DNA of 64,000 nucleotides from Archegozetes longisetosus (Eukaryota; Arthropoda; Arachnida; Sarcoptiformes; Trhypochthoniidae). The notes under the pieces were generated by a model. The model made no database searches. It had not been told where the DNA came from and was given only the letters and a program-made list of their open reading frames with translations. Positions 13,801-27,807 of this stretch are shown piece by piece (the first letter of the stretch is position 1; each line of letters starts with the position of its first letter). The stretch spans positions 11,811,843 to 11,875,842 of the forward strand of contig JAEMBT020000003.1 of NCBI GenBank assembly GCA_018873245.2, in the 5' to 3' direction. Position numbers and translations under genes: made by a program.

Positions 13801-16800
13801 ATTCAAAAAATAAAAATAAGTCAAAGTGTGTTTCACTCTTGTATCGGTTCAATATGAACAAAGGATTCAATACAATACTTGTACAGCTTATTCTCAGAAT
13901 AGAGTTGACTGGAGAGTAGATTGTTTTGCGACCAAATCATAGAAACCATTATTACTATTGTTAATATTAAAGGTATATTTGTCAGACTTTATTAATGTTG
14001 AGTATTGACAGTCTGTTTTAGAGGAGGTGTGTTTCACTATGTGTCAGCTGAAAATATGTGTATAAACCACACATTTATTTAAGTTATATCAATATTATAT
14101 CAGTTATTGCGAGAACATTAGCTCAAATTAAAACACGACTCAATGCGAACAACAGTAAAACCGTCAAAAGCTTTAAATCTGGTAAGAATCAATCGCACAA
14201 AATAAGTAATCCAATCGCTTAGACATTACTTGTATTGATTAACTAATTCAAACTTTTTTTTAGATTAATATTAGTCGTGAAAATATATGGGCATTTATTT
14301 GCATTCATAGATTTATAATTAAGCTCATGTCATTTTTTCAATATTTAAAAGTGTTTAAGTTTAAACTAAGTAGTGTTTGACTAATGATTTTTATTTTTAT
14401 AATTGTATGTTGGTTAGGTCGCACATTTTATAAGTAATCACTCTCCGAACTATATAGAGTTGCCATTGAGAGCCACAACTTTCAACTAAATCAGATTTAA
14501 GAGTAATTATTAAAATAATTGCTAGTCGTCTGTAGATTAAAAATAATTTGATAATTACATCGGAAATGAAATTTCAATAAACAAAATGATCGCCTCGTAA
14601 GCTCTCGAAAGAGTCATTGAATATATTATACAAAAACTAAAGTCAGATAATTATAAGTGGCTCGAAACTTAAACAGCATTACATCTGAAAAGTGAAATCT
14701 ATTTTAGTAACTAATTCTTCTAAACAGTTCCGTATCCAACAATTTTTCGCTCAACGTAACTTTTTAAAATTGAAATATTTTGTCAACTGCTGAGACATGA
14801 GTAACTCATTTCTGAAAAAAGTCGTCGATCAATATCTTTAATATAACAATCAATGAGCAAAATTAATTGCACATTAATTAATAACACATACGAGTCAAAG
14901 TTTAATTACGGTAAGAAAATCAATTACACAATTTAATTATCATAAATTTAGTTAACTATTGAAAAAGATATCAAAACAATCATAAATACCTTTTGAGTAA
15001 AAAAATTGAGATTTAGGTTCAATTGAGAGTCAACTGTATTTGCAATAGCACCTAAACATTTCGATTACTATTAAAGTTATAATTAATTTGACTAACACTC
15101 AGTACAACAAACTCAAGTCTGAATTAATTTAAAAAGTTTTTTACACTAATTGGACAAAAATGAAACGGTTATGAGATGAACAAAAAGATGAGGACAAATG
15201 TGACAAATATTAAATTTATTATTATTATTATTATTGATTATTATATCACAATTGAATATAACGATTCATTTGAAATATTGTTCACTAAAAACGATCAATA
15301 GTGGCTCAATTGTCAATTTTTGAAAATGAAGTAACTAGATTAATAACTAATAAACGGATTAAATGCAAAATTTGTTAGATATTGGTCCGACAATCTATAT
15401 TAATAATAATAATTGGATTATTTCTAGCATGAGAATACACTAATTGAGAATGAAGTCTGGCATAACTGTTAACTGTCTATAAGTGCACTGAATCACTCCC
15501 TCAACAGATCTCTGTACAAAAGGCCGGCGCACTATTCCTATCAACTTTTATAGGGTATTATTCAGGGAACCCAAAAAATGACTGTTACTGTAGTGTCAGT
15601 GCAATGCATAACACAGTTATTGGCGATTCTGTCAACTCAACGCATTACAGACTTTAAGCTCTGCCTCTTCTCTTATACGCTTTTATGGAGTTTTACGTCG
15701 AGCTTCCATTCTGTGCTCGAAAGCATGCGATTTGTGAAGCTTTGAGGAATAAAGGCTCATCTCACTCAATATTTATATTCAGTCCCTTTTACAACTACAT
15801 CTACTGTTTAACCCTTTCGTAACGCAGTTTCAAATATTCTAATTTTATTTTATTCTAATACTTAAAGGTATCATCTTTAAAGCTAATGTCATACATTTCT
15901 TAAAGAAAAAACTTGCGCCAAATTTGAATTCTAGTGTAACTTTTCGTTTGTCTTTTTTGAACAGTGTTGAATAAAATTATCCTAAGCCAAAATTTAGAAC
16001 AATTTTGTATGCTGGACAAAAGTTTACTTTTTATTATCCAAAAATTCTATTACAATACTATTATAAAAACTTATATTTTTTAAATAGATTACTCACAAAC
16101 GTTTTCTTTTTATAAACTGCCCTTAAAGTTTTGAGGCACGAAAATGGCATAAACTAAGAATACTGAACCAATGATTCTTGTTTAACATTCAAATTAAATC
16201 ACAATTTGATAGTTTAATTTCTAAAATATTTTCAGTTTCTAAACAATATTATTTTTAGTTATAAAACAATGATAAACTTGAATAACTAAAAATAAACAAC
16301 TTGATTGTATAACAAGAACTTCAGAAATAGTATAAATTAACAATAAGAGTGAAACTTTTCATGACTTGGATCAAGCTATTGAGAGCTTAAATACGAAAAG
16401 TTTAACGTCAATTTGAAATACCTTCAAATTATTTCATAGTTTGATTAGTTTTGTTGTAAGACAATCATCAAAAAAACCCCGAGAAATGCTTCTTATTATA
16501 CAGTGTTTCTCTATCAAATCAAATAAACTTAAGGAAAGCTTAGGCGATAAAACGTCTTTATAAAAAGCAAGCAAATACTGAAAGACAGTAAAGTTTTATA
16601 ATCTTTAAACAAGAGTTTTATTTTCTGCAAACATAGCTTCTTGTTAGCGAATATGATGGAATTCCCGTCTATTTCATCTATAACTGTGACATTCAAAATA
16701 TTGACTAACTATAACTCCAAAATAAATATTGCACTGAAGTCAAGTTCGAATCTCACTTTCTGTCTTTGAGATAAAACGCCTTAAACTGAGTTTCTATTCA

Positions 16801-19800
16801 AATTTTTTATAACTTTATTTGGTCTAAAGAAAAAAATAGTATTTTAAAAGAGAATCTGCCTTACAAAACAAGGCTATGAGTTTTTAATACTTTATGGACG
16901 TTTTAGGATTCTCACTCATTTTAACCATTCAAATGTGCTTTGATATGAAGATTAACATTTCCCATTTGCTAAAAATTTACTGTATTTTCACAAAAGGATA
17001 TCAACTATGATAATGTAGATAATAAAAGTTTAACTAATTCTCAAAGTGACCTAATGTGAAGATTATGAGGAGATGAGAAAAATTGTCATTTAGCTAATAT
17101 TTACACTTAGCAAGTATTTTTGCAAGGCAACCATTCATAAAAAAAATTTATTAGTAATGTTTGAAATCTCTAAAGATTAATCGCATGCTCTTAGTTATGC
17201 GTAGTTATGATAAAGTTCATGTAAAACTTTTAGATTTTTATAAAATGATTAATATCAGAGAAACGGTTTAAGTTAAGTCAAAGCAAAATATCAAATACTT
17301 GACTGCTTAAGAATCTATGACTTGAAGGAAGATCGACACTTCACAATAAAAGTGTACTATTGTATTACTTTGAGGAACTTTATTTTTAGCGAGTATTATT
17401 CCAGACATTCTTATGTAAGTGGTACAAAAATACAATTTTTTCAAACAGATAAAATCTATTCATTATAGCTATGGCGCAGAACTTTGTTGAAGTTGAAAAG
17501 CAAAGCATTGATCACTAATAAAGTTTTCACGATAAAGTAATTCATAAATAAAAGGTCCGTGAAAGAGCCCAGAGCATTCGAATTAAGTCGAATCTGTTCA
17601 TCAAAGCTTTGAATACAATTTTGAAGTTTTATGTTTTTCTAAGAAATTAGATACTCGTGAGAAAATCATGAAGTTTAGTTACCGAGTTAAAGCCAGGTAA
17701 ATTATAGCTTAAAATGTTACCCATAGCCTGATTGATATGCTTTTCTATCAACATTAGAAATTTCATAATAGATTACTGTTATTTGATTACGTTTTGAGTA
17801 AATTCAAATGATTGACGTATTGTTGTCAAGGGCAAAACTTGCTTTATTATTATAACAATATATTCTCTAAAAACTTTTAGAAGTTCATTACTGTAACTGT
17901 TGGAAGTAAAATAACAAATAACTATTTCTCAAATTAAGGTTAAGCTCATGTGTTTGTTTATATTTGAAAGCATTCTGCAGCTCTTTCAACAAAAAGAAGC
18001 TAACTTTTTATTAGAGAATATTTCAACTTTTAATTTGAATAAATCTCAATTAACATATTTCAATGCAAATTGCGAAATTATTCAAAAATAAGAGAGTTGA
18101 TAAAATTGATTTCTTAAAAATCAATGAGAATAATTCAAGTGAAAAAAGTTGGTTTAATTATCTAATAAAGCAAAAAAACTCTGTAGTCGTATGATTGTTG
18201 GATATTTTGAATCATATAATAGAATGGTTAAAGTGAAGGGTGGAATAAGCAAAAAATGAAGTGACTGAACATCAATCAAAATCTAGATGCGATTCGTGTC
18301 GTTTTTAATGCAACAAATAATAATAATAATCACACAATAAATCTTATTTTGTTAGTTAATTATATTTACATAAACTTATTGTGTAATGAAAGTTTTTACG
18401 AGCTTAAAACTAATCCATTTATTGCATAATGAACAAACTTTATGATGAACCTTTCAAGTACTTCACATTAAAAGTTTATGAACCATACATATTTTAGAAT
18501 ACAAAGTTCAGAAAATAAAATAATTAACACAGAATTGAAAAGAATTAAAGCATCGATAATTTAATAAGAGAAAAGCAGCAGTAGTAACTGCGAAACACCA
18601 ACTTTAAGTCATTTTGTAATTATCTAAGTAATTTGGCTGAAAATAATGTTGATTATGCCAAGCTTATCACAGTACGATTATAATTTTAATTGAGTTCGTT
18701 CAAATCTAGAGATTTCTAGTAATTATAATAATTAGCAAGAAATCGGATAATCATCCAAACAATATGTGTTAGAGGAAAATTATGAGCCACAAAACTTCAA
18801 ATCTTTCAATTAAACTTAAGCCACGCTTACAGTTTTTCTTAATCATCATAATTGCAGCAATTTTCAGCTTCACAAATCGAAAATATATCAGATTCTTATC
18901 AATTATAAGAAAAAAATAATTGGAACTTAGTTCATAAGGAAAGCAGAGGAAACCAAACATCTAATCAATAGTAACATAACTTGTAATACGAATAAAACTT
19001 TAATGTGCAACAGAAAACTTTTGAGTTTTTGTTTTGAATATATGATGAATTAATTTTCTATGAGAAAATTTAGAATTTTATAGAAAAAGAGCTCAATTAT
19101 GGCTAAGTATTGCCTCCGCGCAGAAATATTTGTTGTTATTTTTTTGTCTCATTCTAACTAATTCTTATCCCATACCTGTTTTAGCCCAAAGGGCAAATAA
19201 GGAAAAATTAGGTTTATTGTACAAATCAGTGCATGTGCTAAGTTTACACACATTACGTACGTATTGCATAAGGGGAGAGAGAGGACTGACGAGAAAAATA
19301 TTCGATGTCTTTGTTATCGATGCTAAGTATATTTAGTTATATAGTCGTGTTCCGGGTTTACATGCCGTCAAATTAAATTACCAATTAAAAATGGGAAAGA
19401 CTTTTCAAATTCACAAATCGTATTCATTCTCTCTCTCCCCTTCTGCCAATCTATGTATCTCATACTCATTCTCCCCCTCCTTATGAATTTCATTAATGTT
19501 TTTTAGTTGGAGGGTCTGAAAGATAGGAAGAGAGGGGAAATAGAAATTGGACTAAGTACTGATTAAATATAAACACACACATATATGCACAATTTAACAA
19601 AATTTTTGATCATTAATTCGTAATTTTATTTAAACGGCATAATAGGTTACTTTTTCAAACTAATATTTTATGGATCTATAAATATTAATTTTGGGTAAAA
19701 AGCCTTATCCAAAATTTTAGATAAAATAAGATTGATTCAACTCGTATTGATTTTTCGGAATTTGAATCCATTGAAAGTTCATTTAACCAAATAGTTTGTC

Positions 19801-22296
19801 TCAAGACTCACCTCTATGTGTAGTAAATCTCAATTTAATGGCTCCGTGTAATTGAAAACCAGGAAACGAGTAGAACTTCTAGTAATATCAGAAAAAAGCT
19901 TTGCGTTACTTATTATCTTAATTTGATTAATTAGGAAAATAATCAATAATAACTTTTTCACCAATAGAAACAATTAAATGATTATTTAATAAAAGATTTC
20001 CACATTTTTGGTTCACTTTTAGTATTAAAGATAATATAAACTATAGGAATGAACTAAACAACTATTTTAAAATACTAGTACATATAGACTCATATGAGTT
20101 AAGTTATATATAATGATAATATAGCAGCTCATACACCAAATTCGATGTCCCAAATTCACAACTCGGTGTCAGAAATGGCTCTGAAACGGCAAAAATTAGA
20201 ATCAACTGTTCGTAATACTTAATTCTCTCTATACCTCTCTCGCGGCAGTATTTCATATAAGAAAGACCTTAAGGGCAACTCTCAAAACAGGTCTCTCGCT
20301 AAAGATAAAATTCTCAATACAAGACTAAGGTTTATATAATTTTCTTAAACTATTTCATACGAATACAAGTTCTAAAATAGTGTATATATTTACTTGTATA
20401 GAGTGTATATTGTATGGTGTGATGTGTATGAAGTCAGCATCACATCTAATCATGACCTGTATTTTGGTGTGTGTGCGGCCAAAAACTTTTTTCAGTATAA
20501 ACTTTAATATAAGATATGCTGTCTTTAATATAGCGGTCTCTACAAGTACTGTACTTTTTTTAGACTTTTAACCCCCAATTTTATTTATAAATATGTTTTG
20601 GAGTGTTCCCCTTTTTTATTATCGTCTTTCAAGCAGTTCTTGTTTAGCTGAATAACTGTTTGGCCTAAACTGGTTGTATACGAATATATCAGTTGTTCAG
20701 CAATAATTATAAATGCTTCGAATTTTTCATCTCTTTTTTTAAACTTCGATTAATTTCAAGACTTGTTTTAAAGTAAACTTTCGTTTATAAAGTTCATGGA
20801 AATAAAGTAATAAATAAGATATTGCGAAAAGAATTTATACTTAAAACTTTTTTATTCACTTTAAAGATAATAACACTCATGTAATGGAAAAATTCATACA
20901 ACTCTTTCACATCATTTAAAGGTCACAAGGATTACGACAGGTTTGGAATTGACATCAAATTTTCAATTATGAGAAATTTGGCGATAATTTATGCGCTCAT
21001 AGTTTGGACGAAAATATAGGTAAATAACTATTAAAAAAATGATGCTGCAAAGTAAGCCTTTAGTGACACAATATTAAAGTATGTCCAATGGCAATATTTT
21101 CCAAGAAAAAACTGATACACTTTTTAATTACTCTATAGATTTAACTTTATCTGGCAGTTAATGATCTTTTTCCGCTAATTTTTGCGCATTCATTAACTTT
21201 AAACGTTAAATGCCTGATAATTTTAATACTTAGTGTCAAATAACTTAATCCTCAACATAACTAAAAGTAAATTTGAGTGTAAAATGTTCTTTGTCTCAAG
21301 TGCTCTACAAATTATGCAAAAATTTTAAGATTCAAAACTAATAAAACAATAAGTGGATATGATAGAAACTTGAGATTCTAAACGCAATATAAGTTTTGTT
21401 ATAAGTTTGAAACATGAGCTGTATACAAACTGCAAAGTTTTTTAAAAGTACAAATAAGAGATAAGGGATCACATCAAAGGGTAAAAATTGATGCATTGGC
21501 GTCATTTCTAATTGAAAAATTGCTCGAAGATAAACGGTTGAAAAACTTTTTTTTACTTCCGATTCGTATAATCAAAGGCTAATGTTTATCACTCGAAATC
21601 AATTTAATGAATCAATCATTTTGTGTGCTAATCAACTGTAACCTGTTGCTCAAAATATGTGTATAACCTATTTCTTCAATCAAAAGTAGTTTAAAACTGT
21701 TTATCTTAAAGTTTCGTTTGAAAGTAAAATTTTTTGGGGCCTCTCGAAGGGCTAGTGTTTTTTAGATTCATATCTTTGTCGAAATATACTATATTATACT
21801 AAGTTTCAAGTTAGCTAGATTTAAGAAATTCATAGTTTGGTTATACGAATACTTTGATGGAAAATCAAACCTTTCAACGCTCTGTTCAATTTTTAACACA
21901 GATTCGTTTTTTTACCTGTCTACCATTTTTTACTCATTTTTCAAATTATTGGAATACCCGGCACTTAGTCTTCGTATAGAAAATGATTTGACTGTAGTTC
22001 TAAGTAATAACTTTTTGATTGAAAACCAAAACACGTTTAAACTGAAAACGAACAAAGAATCTATTTTTAAGCAATAAAATTAAATAAACAATTTTTTCAA
22101 TTAAATAAACAAATCATTAATAACTGGTGCAAATATTCTAATTATAAAACTTGACGATATAAGTTATAAGTATCTGTTTAGATAGAAAAATGCTTGAAAG
22201 TAGTTGCAAAAAGCTTCATTCATATTTTCAAATAATAAACAATTCATTTTCAAGTTTATTGTATTATTTATTCATATATTATCTGATGACAAAATT
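10817..22296. other. 11.5 kb gene-poor AT-rich region
   Basis: No open frame with family motifs, splice-consistent exon chain or RNA gene was recognised. The part next to 10817 should hold the elongase 5' untranslated region and promoter. Features noted are an ATT run at 15217-15235, a GC-richer LTR-like patch at about 15580-15800, and pyrimidine/purine-rich stretches near 19430-19550. Long-range regulatory DNA or unrecognised decayed repeats are possible. Confidence 0.45.
15217..15235. repeat. (ATT)n short microsatellite
   Basis: About six tandem TTA/ATT units in an AT-rich context. Confidence 0.8.
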
Positions 22297-24423
22297 CTAG
22301 TTCAAAGGTTTATCCTTGGCATTATCCTCCCAAAAGTGCTTCGTTTTAAGACTTATATTAACACATTGTTGAATCATGTTATCAAATTTATAGATAGATG
22401 AAGTCTTATTATCAAAATAAGTGCTCAATTCTTTGTTCGCTAAACTATTAGCGTTTTTGATGTTATGTTCATCTATCAGATGCTGCTTAGCGTTTGAATC
22501 CAAACAGAAATTGGTTTTTGTGTCTTCATAATTACAATCAATGCACTCATAAGGAAAATAACCTAAATGTTGGTGAATATGAGTTTCGATGGTTTCATTT
22601 TCCTTTAAATGGTTGTTTGCATTGACATTGAAAAGATTAGACATCATTATACATACAGGACAATAAACTCGAGTTACATTACAAGTTAATCGAATTAATT
22701 CTTCTTTTTGTTTAATCAAATAGTTCAGAAATGTTTGAATCCACTTGCGAACAACTTTAAACTTATTCAAATTCAATAAATTGCAATTTTCATTATGAGT
22801 CGAATCGTGAGAACGAAATTTTGCCAAATCTGTAAATTTGTTGTTACATTTGGCACATTCAATGAACACATTAAAATGTAGTAAATAATGATTGAATGCT
22901 TTTTCATAATCTCTAATCTTTTTATGACAAAAGACACAACCAAAAACTTGGGCACTCATTAAATCTCCTGATTCTGAAAGTTCTTCGTCAGAGGAAATTG
23001 TCTGAGGTTCTTGAATTAATTTTTCAGTAACTGTTTCCTTGACCTTTGGATGTGACTCGATTTGCATCTTCTCTGTTGGTATTGATGCTTGATTAACAGG
23101 CACATTTTTTAGTAAACCTGAAGTATTTATGAAAATAGTCCTGGTCTTTGGACCCAAGTTTTGTCCCAAGGTAGCTAAATTTTGGCTGTAAAATAGTGGA
23201 AATATAGGTCGGAAACGTTTCTCGGGCTCAGACGAAACATATTTGAGTTTTGTTTCTCTTAAGGGTCCGGGAATTGATTTACGCTTTTTAGGCTTTGAAT
23301 TTTTATCATTATTTTGCTGTTTTTTAGTAATCTTTTCCAATCGTCTTACTTTCAAAATGCGAATCGATTTCTCAACTTCTTCTTCTAACTTATCTCTATC
23401 TAGAGTCGAGTCTTTAAAATGTTTTTCCTTCACGTGAATTCTCATCATTGGCTTAACTGCTGTCTTCACAACTTGTTTGATCTCAGAATCTCCTCTTCTA
23501 CGACTATTTTCATACTCTTCTTCACACTTAAGACATTCATATGGATAGTATTTCAAATGTGGATTTATATGATTCACATTATTTCCAGAATAGTGTATAT
23601 TTAGGTCTCTAATTGTAATTTCGTGCGGAATTGCATCTCCCGGGAACTCATCATCCCTTATGTCATAAACCTGTTTGAGGTAAAGAAATTTGAATTCATT
23701 AATGATTCAATTCTAACTTATATTAGAAAAATTATCTGTGAAAAGTAGTTTTGATTAACTATTCGTACAATCAATAAGGTTGTTTTGAAAATTTTAGTTA
23801 TGACAAATTTGTTGGTATCTCATTTTTAAAATAGCTTAAGTTTCTAACTTTGAAAACTAGTTTTTCCACCAGTTACAAAAAATATTGTAACGTTATTTAT
23901 GAACAGGACTACAATTTTTTTGGTATTAAAGGTCGTAACCAAGACAACAATAAATACAATTCAAAAATTACATGATTTGAAAGTTTTCAAATGATCGCAT
24001 TAATACCTTAAGCATAGAATACTTAAACAATAATTCTTAAGCTAAAGTCGATGGTTTGAAAATTTGATACAATTCTGATGTGAAAAAAATGCAAAACAAT
24101 AAAAACCAAAGGAATGATAAATTAAAATTGAGACTAACTCTCATAATAATATCACAAACAGGACATCCTCTGTAAAGGGTTTTACTTCTGTCGGGAATAG
24201 TTTTAATGCTTTCGGACATTGTTTTAGACAACGATTGCTGGTATCGAAGGTGTCTATCAATCCACAATTGAATTGCGTTTCGTTCTTCTAGTCCACTATC
24301 ATCAAAATGTTTTTCTCTCAGGTGTTTTTCGCATTCACCCCTATTTGCAAATAATAAATCGCTGGAACACAAAATACAGAAATATTTGTCAGCTTTAGTC
24401 GATTTAATTGACTTTTCACTCAT
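22297..24423 (-). CDS. C2H2-like multi-zinc-finger protein with duplicated modules (2 exons)
   Basis: Exon 1 is 24423-24139 (starts MSEKSIKSTKADKYFCILC) and exon 2 is 23670-22297; the intron of 468 bp begins GTTAGT, ends CAG and is phase 0. The product is 552 residues. Two canonical C-x2-C-x12-H-x3-H fingers sit in tandem in exon 2 (CVFC..H..H, then CAKC..H..H). Around them lie atypical units of the form CPVC ... H-x3-H ... YPYEC/FPYEC-x2-C ... H-x4-H followed by a charged helix. These occur twice: HINPHLKYYPYEC near the exon junction and HIHQHLGYFPYEC near the C-terminus. A Lys/Arg-rich stretch (KKQQNNDKNSKPKKRKS) could be a nuclear localisation signal. DNA or RNA binding is inferred from the fingers only. 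No orthologue is recognised; probably a lineage-specific family. Confidence 0.8.
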
Positions 24424-26310
24424 TGTTACGAAATTTTGTTACTTTCCAATCGATTTTAAAATGATCTAAACTATTAATAAATTTAAATATTTATTGATAG
24501 ACATATATTAATTGACTGAAAAACAAGTTAAAATCGATATAAGTTTAATTAGACTTAGTTCAATAGTTCAGCATTTTAAAAGTTGATCAATTATCTGAAA
24601 TTTTTTGAACGATCTGCGGGGCAAATAATCTGCTTTATGCTGATCTAATTTCGGGCATTAAAATTACTGCTGCCAACTGCGTTTTTGTATCTAAATTGTT
24701 TCTCATTTTTATAGGTCTCAGTCAATAATGTCTTAAAATTAGTTTGATCTTTAGGCGGTTATTTGATGCTTAGATTGCTCAAGTACACCACATTTTATAT
24801 GGGTGTAAACTGAGCAGTGTTATGTCAATGCGTTTTTATCAGAGGCACACTTTGTTATGTTAATGTGCTGGAAGTTGACGCTGAAGCGCATGCTCATACT
24901 TTATCTATGTGATCAGGGACAACATTATCAGATACAGATACTCCAAGTCGGTGCTAAAGAGGAAAACCAGAAAATAGGCGACATCTAATAATCAATTGTG
25001 GTATCGAGTAGTAGATTGAGAAAAGACGGACATACACTCCTTAAGTTTAAACTTGAAATAATTCAACACTCAGAGAGCATCGCTTCGTACAAATTTGAAA
25101 AGCAGTATCGTAACCAGGGTTTGAACTCTGGTGGAACTGAGACTAGGTTTTTGCTCATAGTGAAAAGGTTTTAATCAAAATTTTCCGAATCAACAGAATT
25201 TTCTGTTACAGTGGTTTAAAGCAGATGCATTGACAAATTGATCTAAATGTAAAGCTACAGCTATTTCTCTTGTTGTCTCTTCGTGTTTCATTACTTAAAC
25301 ATATCTACACACAATTTCTTGAAAAGCCTCTGGTGGGGCTATAGCCCCTTAGCTCCCTATGTAGTTACGGCAATGTTGAAAAGTTAAGTAGTAGGGACAG
25401 CATCTAGTTGGTAAAGATAGACCTTCTCCGAACCTAGGCAGTCTTAACTTTTCTCCTTGATATTTTTTCTATTTGTTTTTTCGTTTTGGTAAAACTTATA
25501 TAAATTCTATCGTATATTTTTTGCGCACACATATCGGATGTGTGTAAAGTGTATAGCTGAACACTAAAGGGCTGCAGAGGCTTGAAATTTGGCAAATTTG
25601 GTTCTCTTTACCTCCATTGAATGAACACTTTTACTCTATGATCAGGGACTGCATTCTGGAAACTTTGCGAAAGTGTACAATATGAATGAATGGTTTGCAA
25701 TATACTATTTGCAATAATTGTAATTATTGCTTTATGTTTAGCAATTTTCAATCGTTCGAGAATGTAACCCCAGGCTGTTTAAAGTTAGCAGTATCTAATA
25801 AGTGTTAGTTTTTGGTATAAATGTTTGCTTTCTAATCAGACAAACGTTTCTATTTAATTCTATAAATTTACAAATAAAATGTTTGCTCACACTATTGAAT
25901 CAGGTTTTTACGCGCACAAACGCGTATTAGAAGAAAGGCTGAAGTAACTAATATGCCAAATGGTCGCTTATGCCTTTCTGGCACTTATGCTTTAAACTTT
26001 TAAAGCATGATGCAACTTAAAATTGAAATTGCTTCGTAACTTTGATTAGAATTATTTGGAGATCGTTAGATTATTCAAATCTCGATAATTGCAATTGAAG
26101 AAACTAAACTAGAAAAGTAGGCTTTAATGATTATGCAAACATTTTACGAATTGAATCATTAGAAACTGAACCGCAACAAAAGTTAAAACTTTAGAACCAC
26201 ATCTAAATTGTTCCTTTAAAACACATCAAATATCATATTCATACTCATTTTGTGCATTAATTATTGATTTTTTGCAAATTAACTAAATCTTCCTTATAAT
26301 AATAATAGTA
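24424..26310. other. Intergenic region with GC-richer repeat-like patches
   Basis: Separates the zinc-finger gene from the SDR gene and holds the promoters of both, which point away from each other. It includes a perfect 14-bp palindrome GGGGCTATAGCCCC at 25335-25348 and one copy of a dispersed repeat at about 25647-25775 whose relative lies near 51.1 kb. No coding potential was seen. Confidence 0.5.
25647..25775. repeat. Dispersed repeat, copy 1
   Basis: Shares an ordered set of words with 51134-51236: CTGCATT, GAAAACTTTGC-like, AATGAATGGTTTGCAAT, then CGTTCGAGAATGT matching CGCTCGAGAATAT. The order and spacing are kept, so the two are likely copies of one old interspersed element. Confidence 0.55.
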
Positions 26311-27571
26311 ATGTTTTGGAGAAGAGTTTATGTTGAATTAGTTATGACTCTATTGTTTGTCATAGAATTTACAACTAATTTGTTAAGATTTTTAAATCTA
26401 GGAAGAAAAAGATATTTGAAAAACAACAGACTTGATGGAAAAGTAGTGGTAATAACAGGCGCTAATACTGGCATTGGAAAAGAGACTGCATACCAGTTGT
26501 CACTAAGAGGTTCAAAAGTTCGTATTAATCTTATGAAAGATTCCAAACCTCCCTCAAAAAAAGATGAAAGAATAGCTAAATGCGCATATTTATTTGTATT
26601 AAGATAATAATGGCGTGTCGTGACGTCGATAGAGGTCTTAGAGCTGCTAAAGACATAATTGATAAGAATCCTAGTGCGGAATTGAAGGTGATCAAACTGA
26701 ATCTGTCGTCGCTTTCATCAATAAGAAAATTCGCAAAAGATCTGAAGCAAAATGAGCCCAAGATTGATATCTTAATTAATAATGCGGGAGTCATGATGTG
26801 TCCCAAACAGAAAACTGAAGATGGATTCGAAATGCAATTCGGAACTAATCATTTAGGTCTGCATTTTAGCTAACTTTCAATCAATAGAAAATTATGGGTT
26901 ACAAAGCTTTTTCCCAAATAAGTCTTAAGCAGTACATAAGTAAACGTAAATTATTGAGCATAGAATTATTTATCTTTAGGTCATTTCTTGTTAACTCTTT
27001 TGCTCATTGAGAACATGAGAGATTCCTCGGACGCGAGAATATTAAACGTGTCATCAATGCATCACTCAAGAGGACAAATATATTTCGATGATATTAATTT
27101 AGATAAAAATTACGATCCAGTGGAGGCTTATTGTCAAAGCAAACTTGCAAATATACTGTTCACCAGAGAATTGGCCAAAAGATTAGGAAATAATTCAAAT
27201 ATTAAAGTTTATGCTTTACATCCTGGAACTATTAAAAGCGATTTGTTTAGGTATTTAACTGGTTTTAGAGCTGTTATGTTCAACATCATTGGATTTCTAT
27301 TCAATATTGATATAGAACTTGGAGTACAGACAACACTCTATTGTGCTCTTGAAGAAAGTTTGAGATATGAAACTGGTTATTATTATAGGTATTGTTATCC
27401 TAGTATTCGAATCGCTTATTTCAAATATGGTTTTTAAAACTATTTATTGTTTGCAGCAATTGTTCGCGAGTTAATTACATGATGAAAGAAGCTGTTGATG
27501 ATAAAACTGCATACAAGTTGTGGCAATTGAGCTGTGATTTAGTTCAAGTCGAAGACAAATACAAACTTTAA
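26311..27571 (+). CDS. Short-chain dehydrogenase/reductase, retinol dehydrogenase-like (complete, 4 exons)
   Basis: Membrane-anchored NAD(P)-dependent oxidoreductase of the RDH11-14/WWOX-like SDR group, probably acting on retinoids or lipid aldehydes at the ER. Exons are 26311-26517, 26604-26856, 26980-27388 and 27457-27571, with introns of 86, 123 and 68 bp, all GT..AG. The product is 327 residues. An N-terminal hydrophobic segment (about residues 8-28) is followed by the cofactor motif TGANTGIG (49-56), MACRD (72-76), NNAG (128-131), the catalytic Asn in NHLG (151), the Ser in NVSSM (178-179) and the catalytic YCQSK (Tyr204, Lys208), then HPGTIKSDL. The usual LDLSSL strand reads LNLSSL here (Asn102 for Asp). 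An AATAAA lies at 27666. The substrate is unknown. Confidence 0.95.
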
Positions 27572-27665
27572 ACAATCTATTAATAACTTTTTCTAAAGTG
27601 CTTTTAATTAGACGAAACGAAAGTTAAAACTTATAACTTTTGGATATTTAAAATATAATTTGCAA

Positions 27666-27671
27666 AATAAA
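27666..27671 (+). promoter_or_regulatory. Polyadenylation signal of the SDR gene
   Basis: AATAAA 95 bp past the SDR stop codon; position and strand fit its mRNA 3' end. A second one lies near 27698. Confidence 0.5.
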
Positions 27672-27807
27672 TATAAGTTTGCTAGTACACAATAACCAAT
27701 AAAATAAGCTTGAAATTTTTGTACTTTAAAGTCTAACACATAGGGCAGTGCTTCAGTTTTTTTTTTGACTTGGGTGTAGTGTTGTATAGCTTAGAGATTT
27801 TTAATTT

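Noticed and set aside
19430-19550. CTCTCTCCCC / GGGGAAGAG inverted purine-pyrimidine tracts as a MITE
   Set aside because: Complementarity is only compositional; no defined termini or target duplication.
25100-25140. tRNA-like T-arm on the minus strand (AGTTCAAACCC)
   Set aside because: B-box resemblance only; no matching A box, anticodon arm or acceptor stem upstream.
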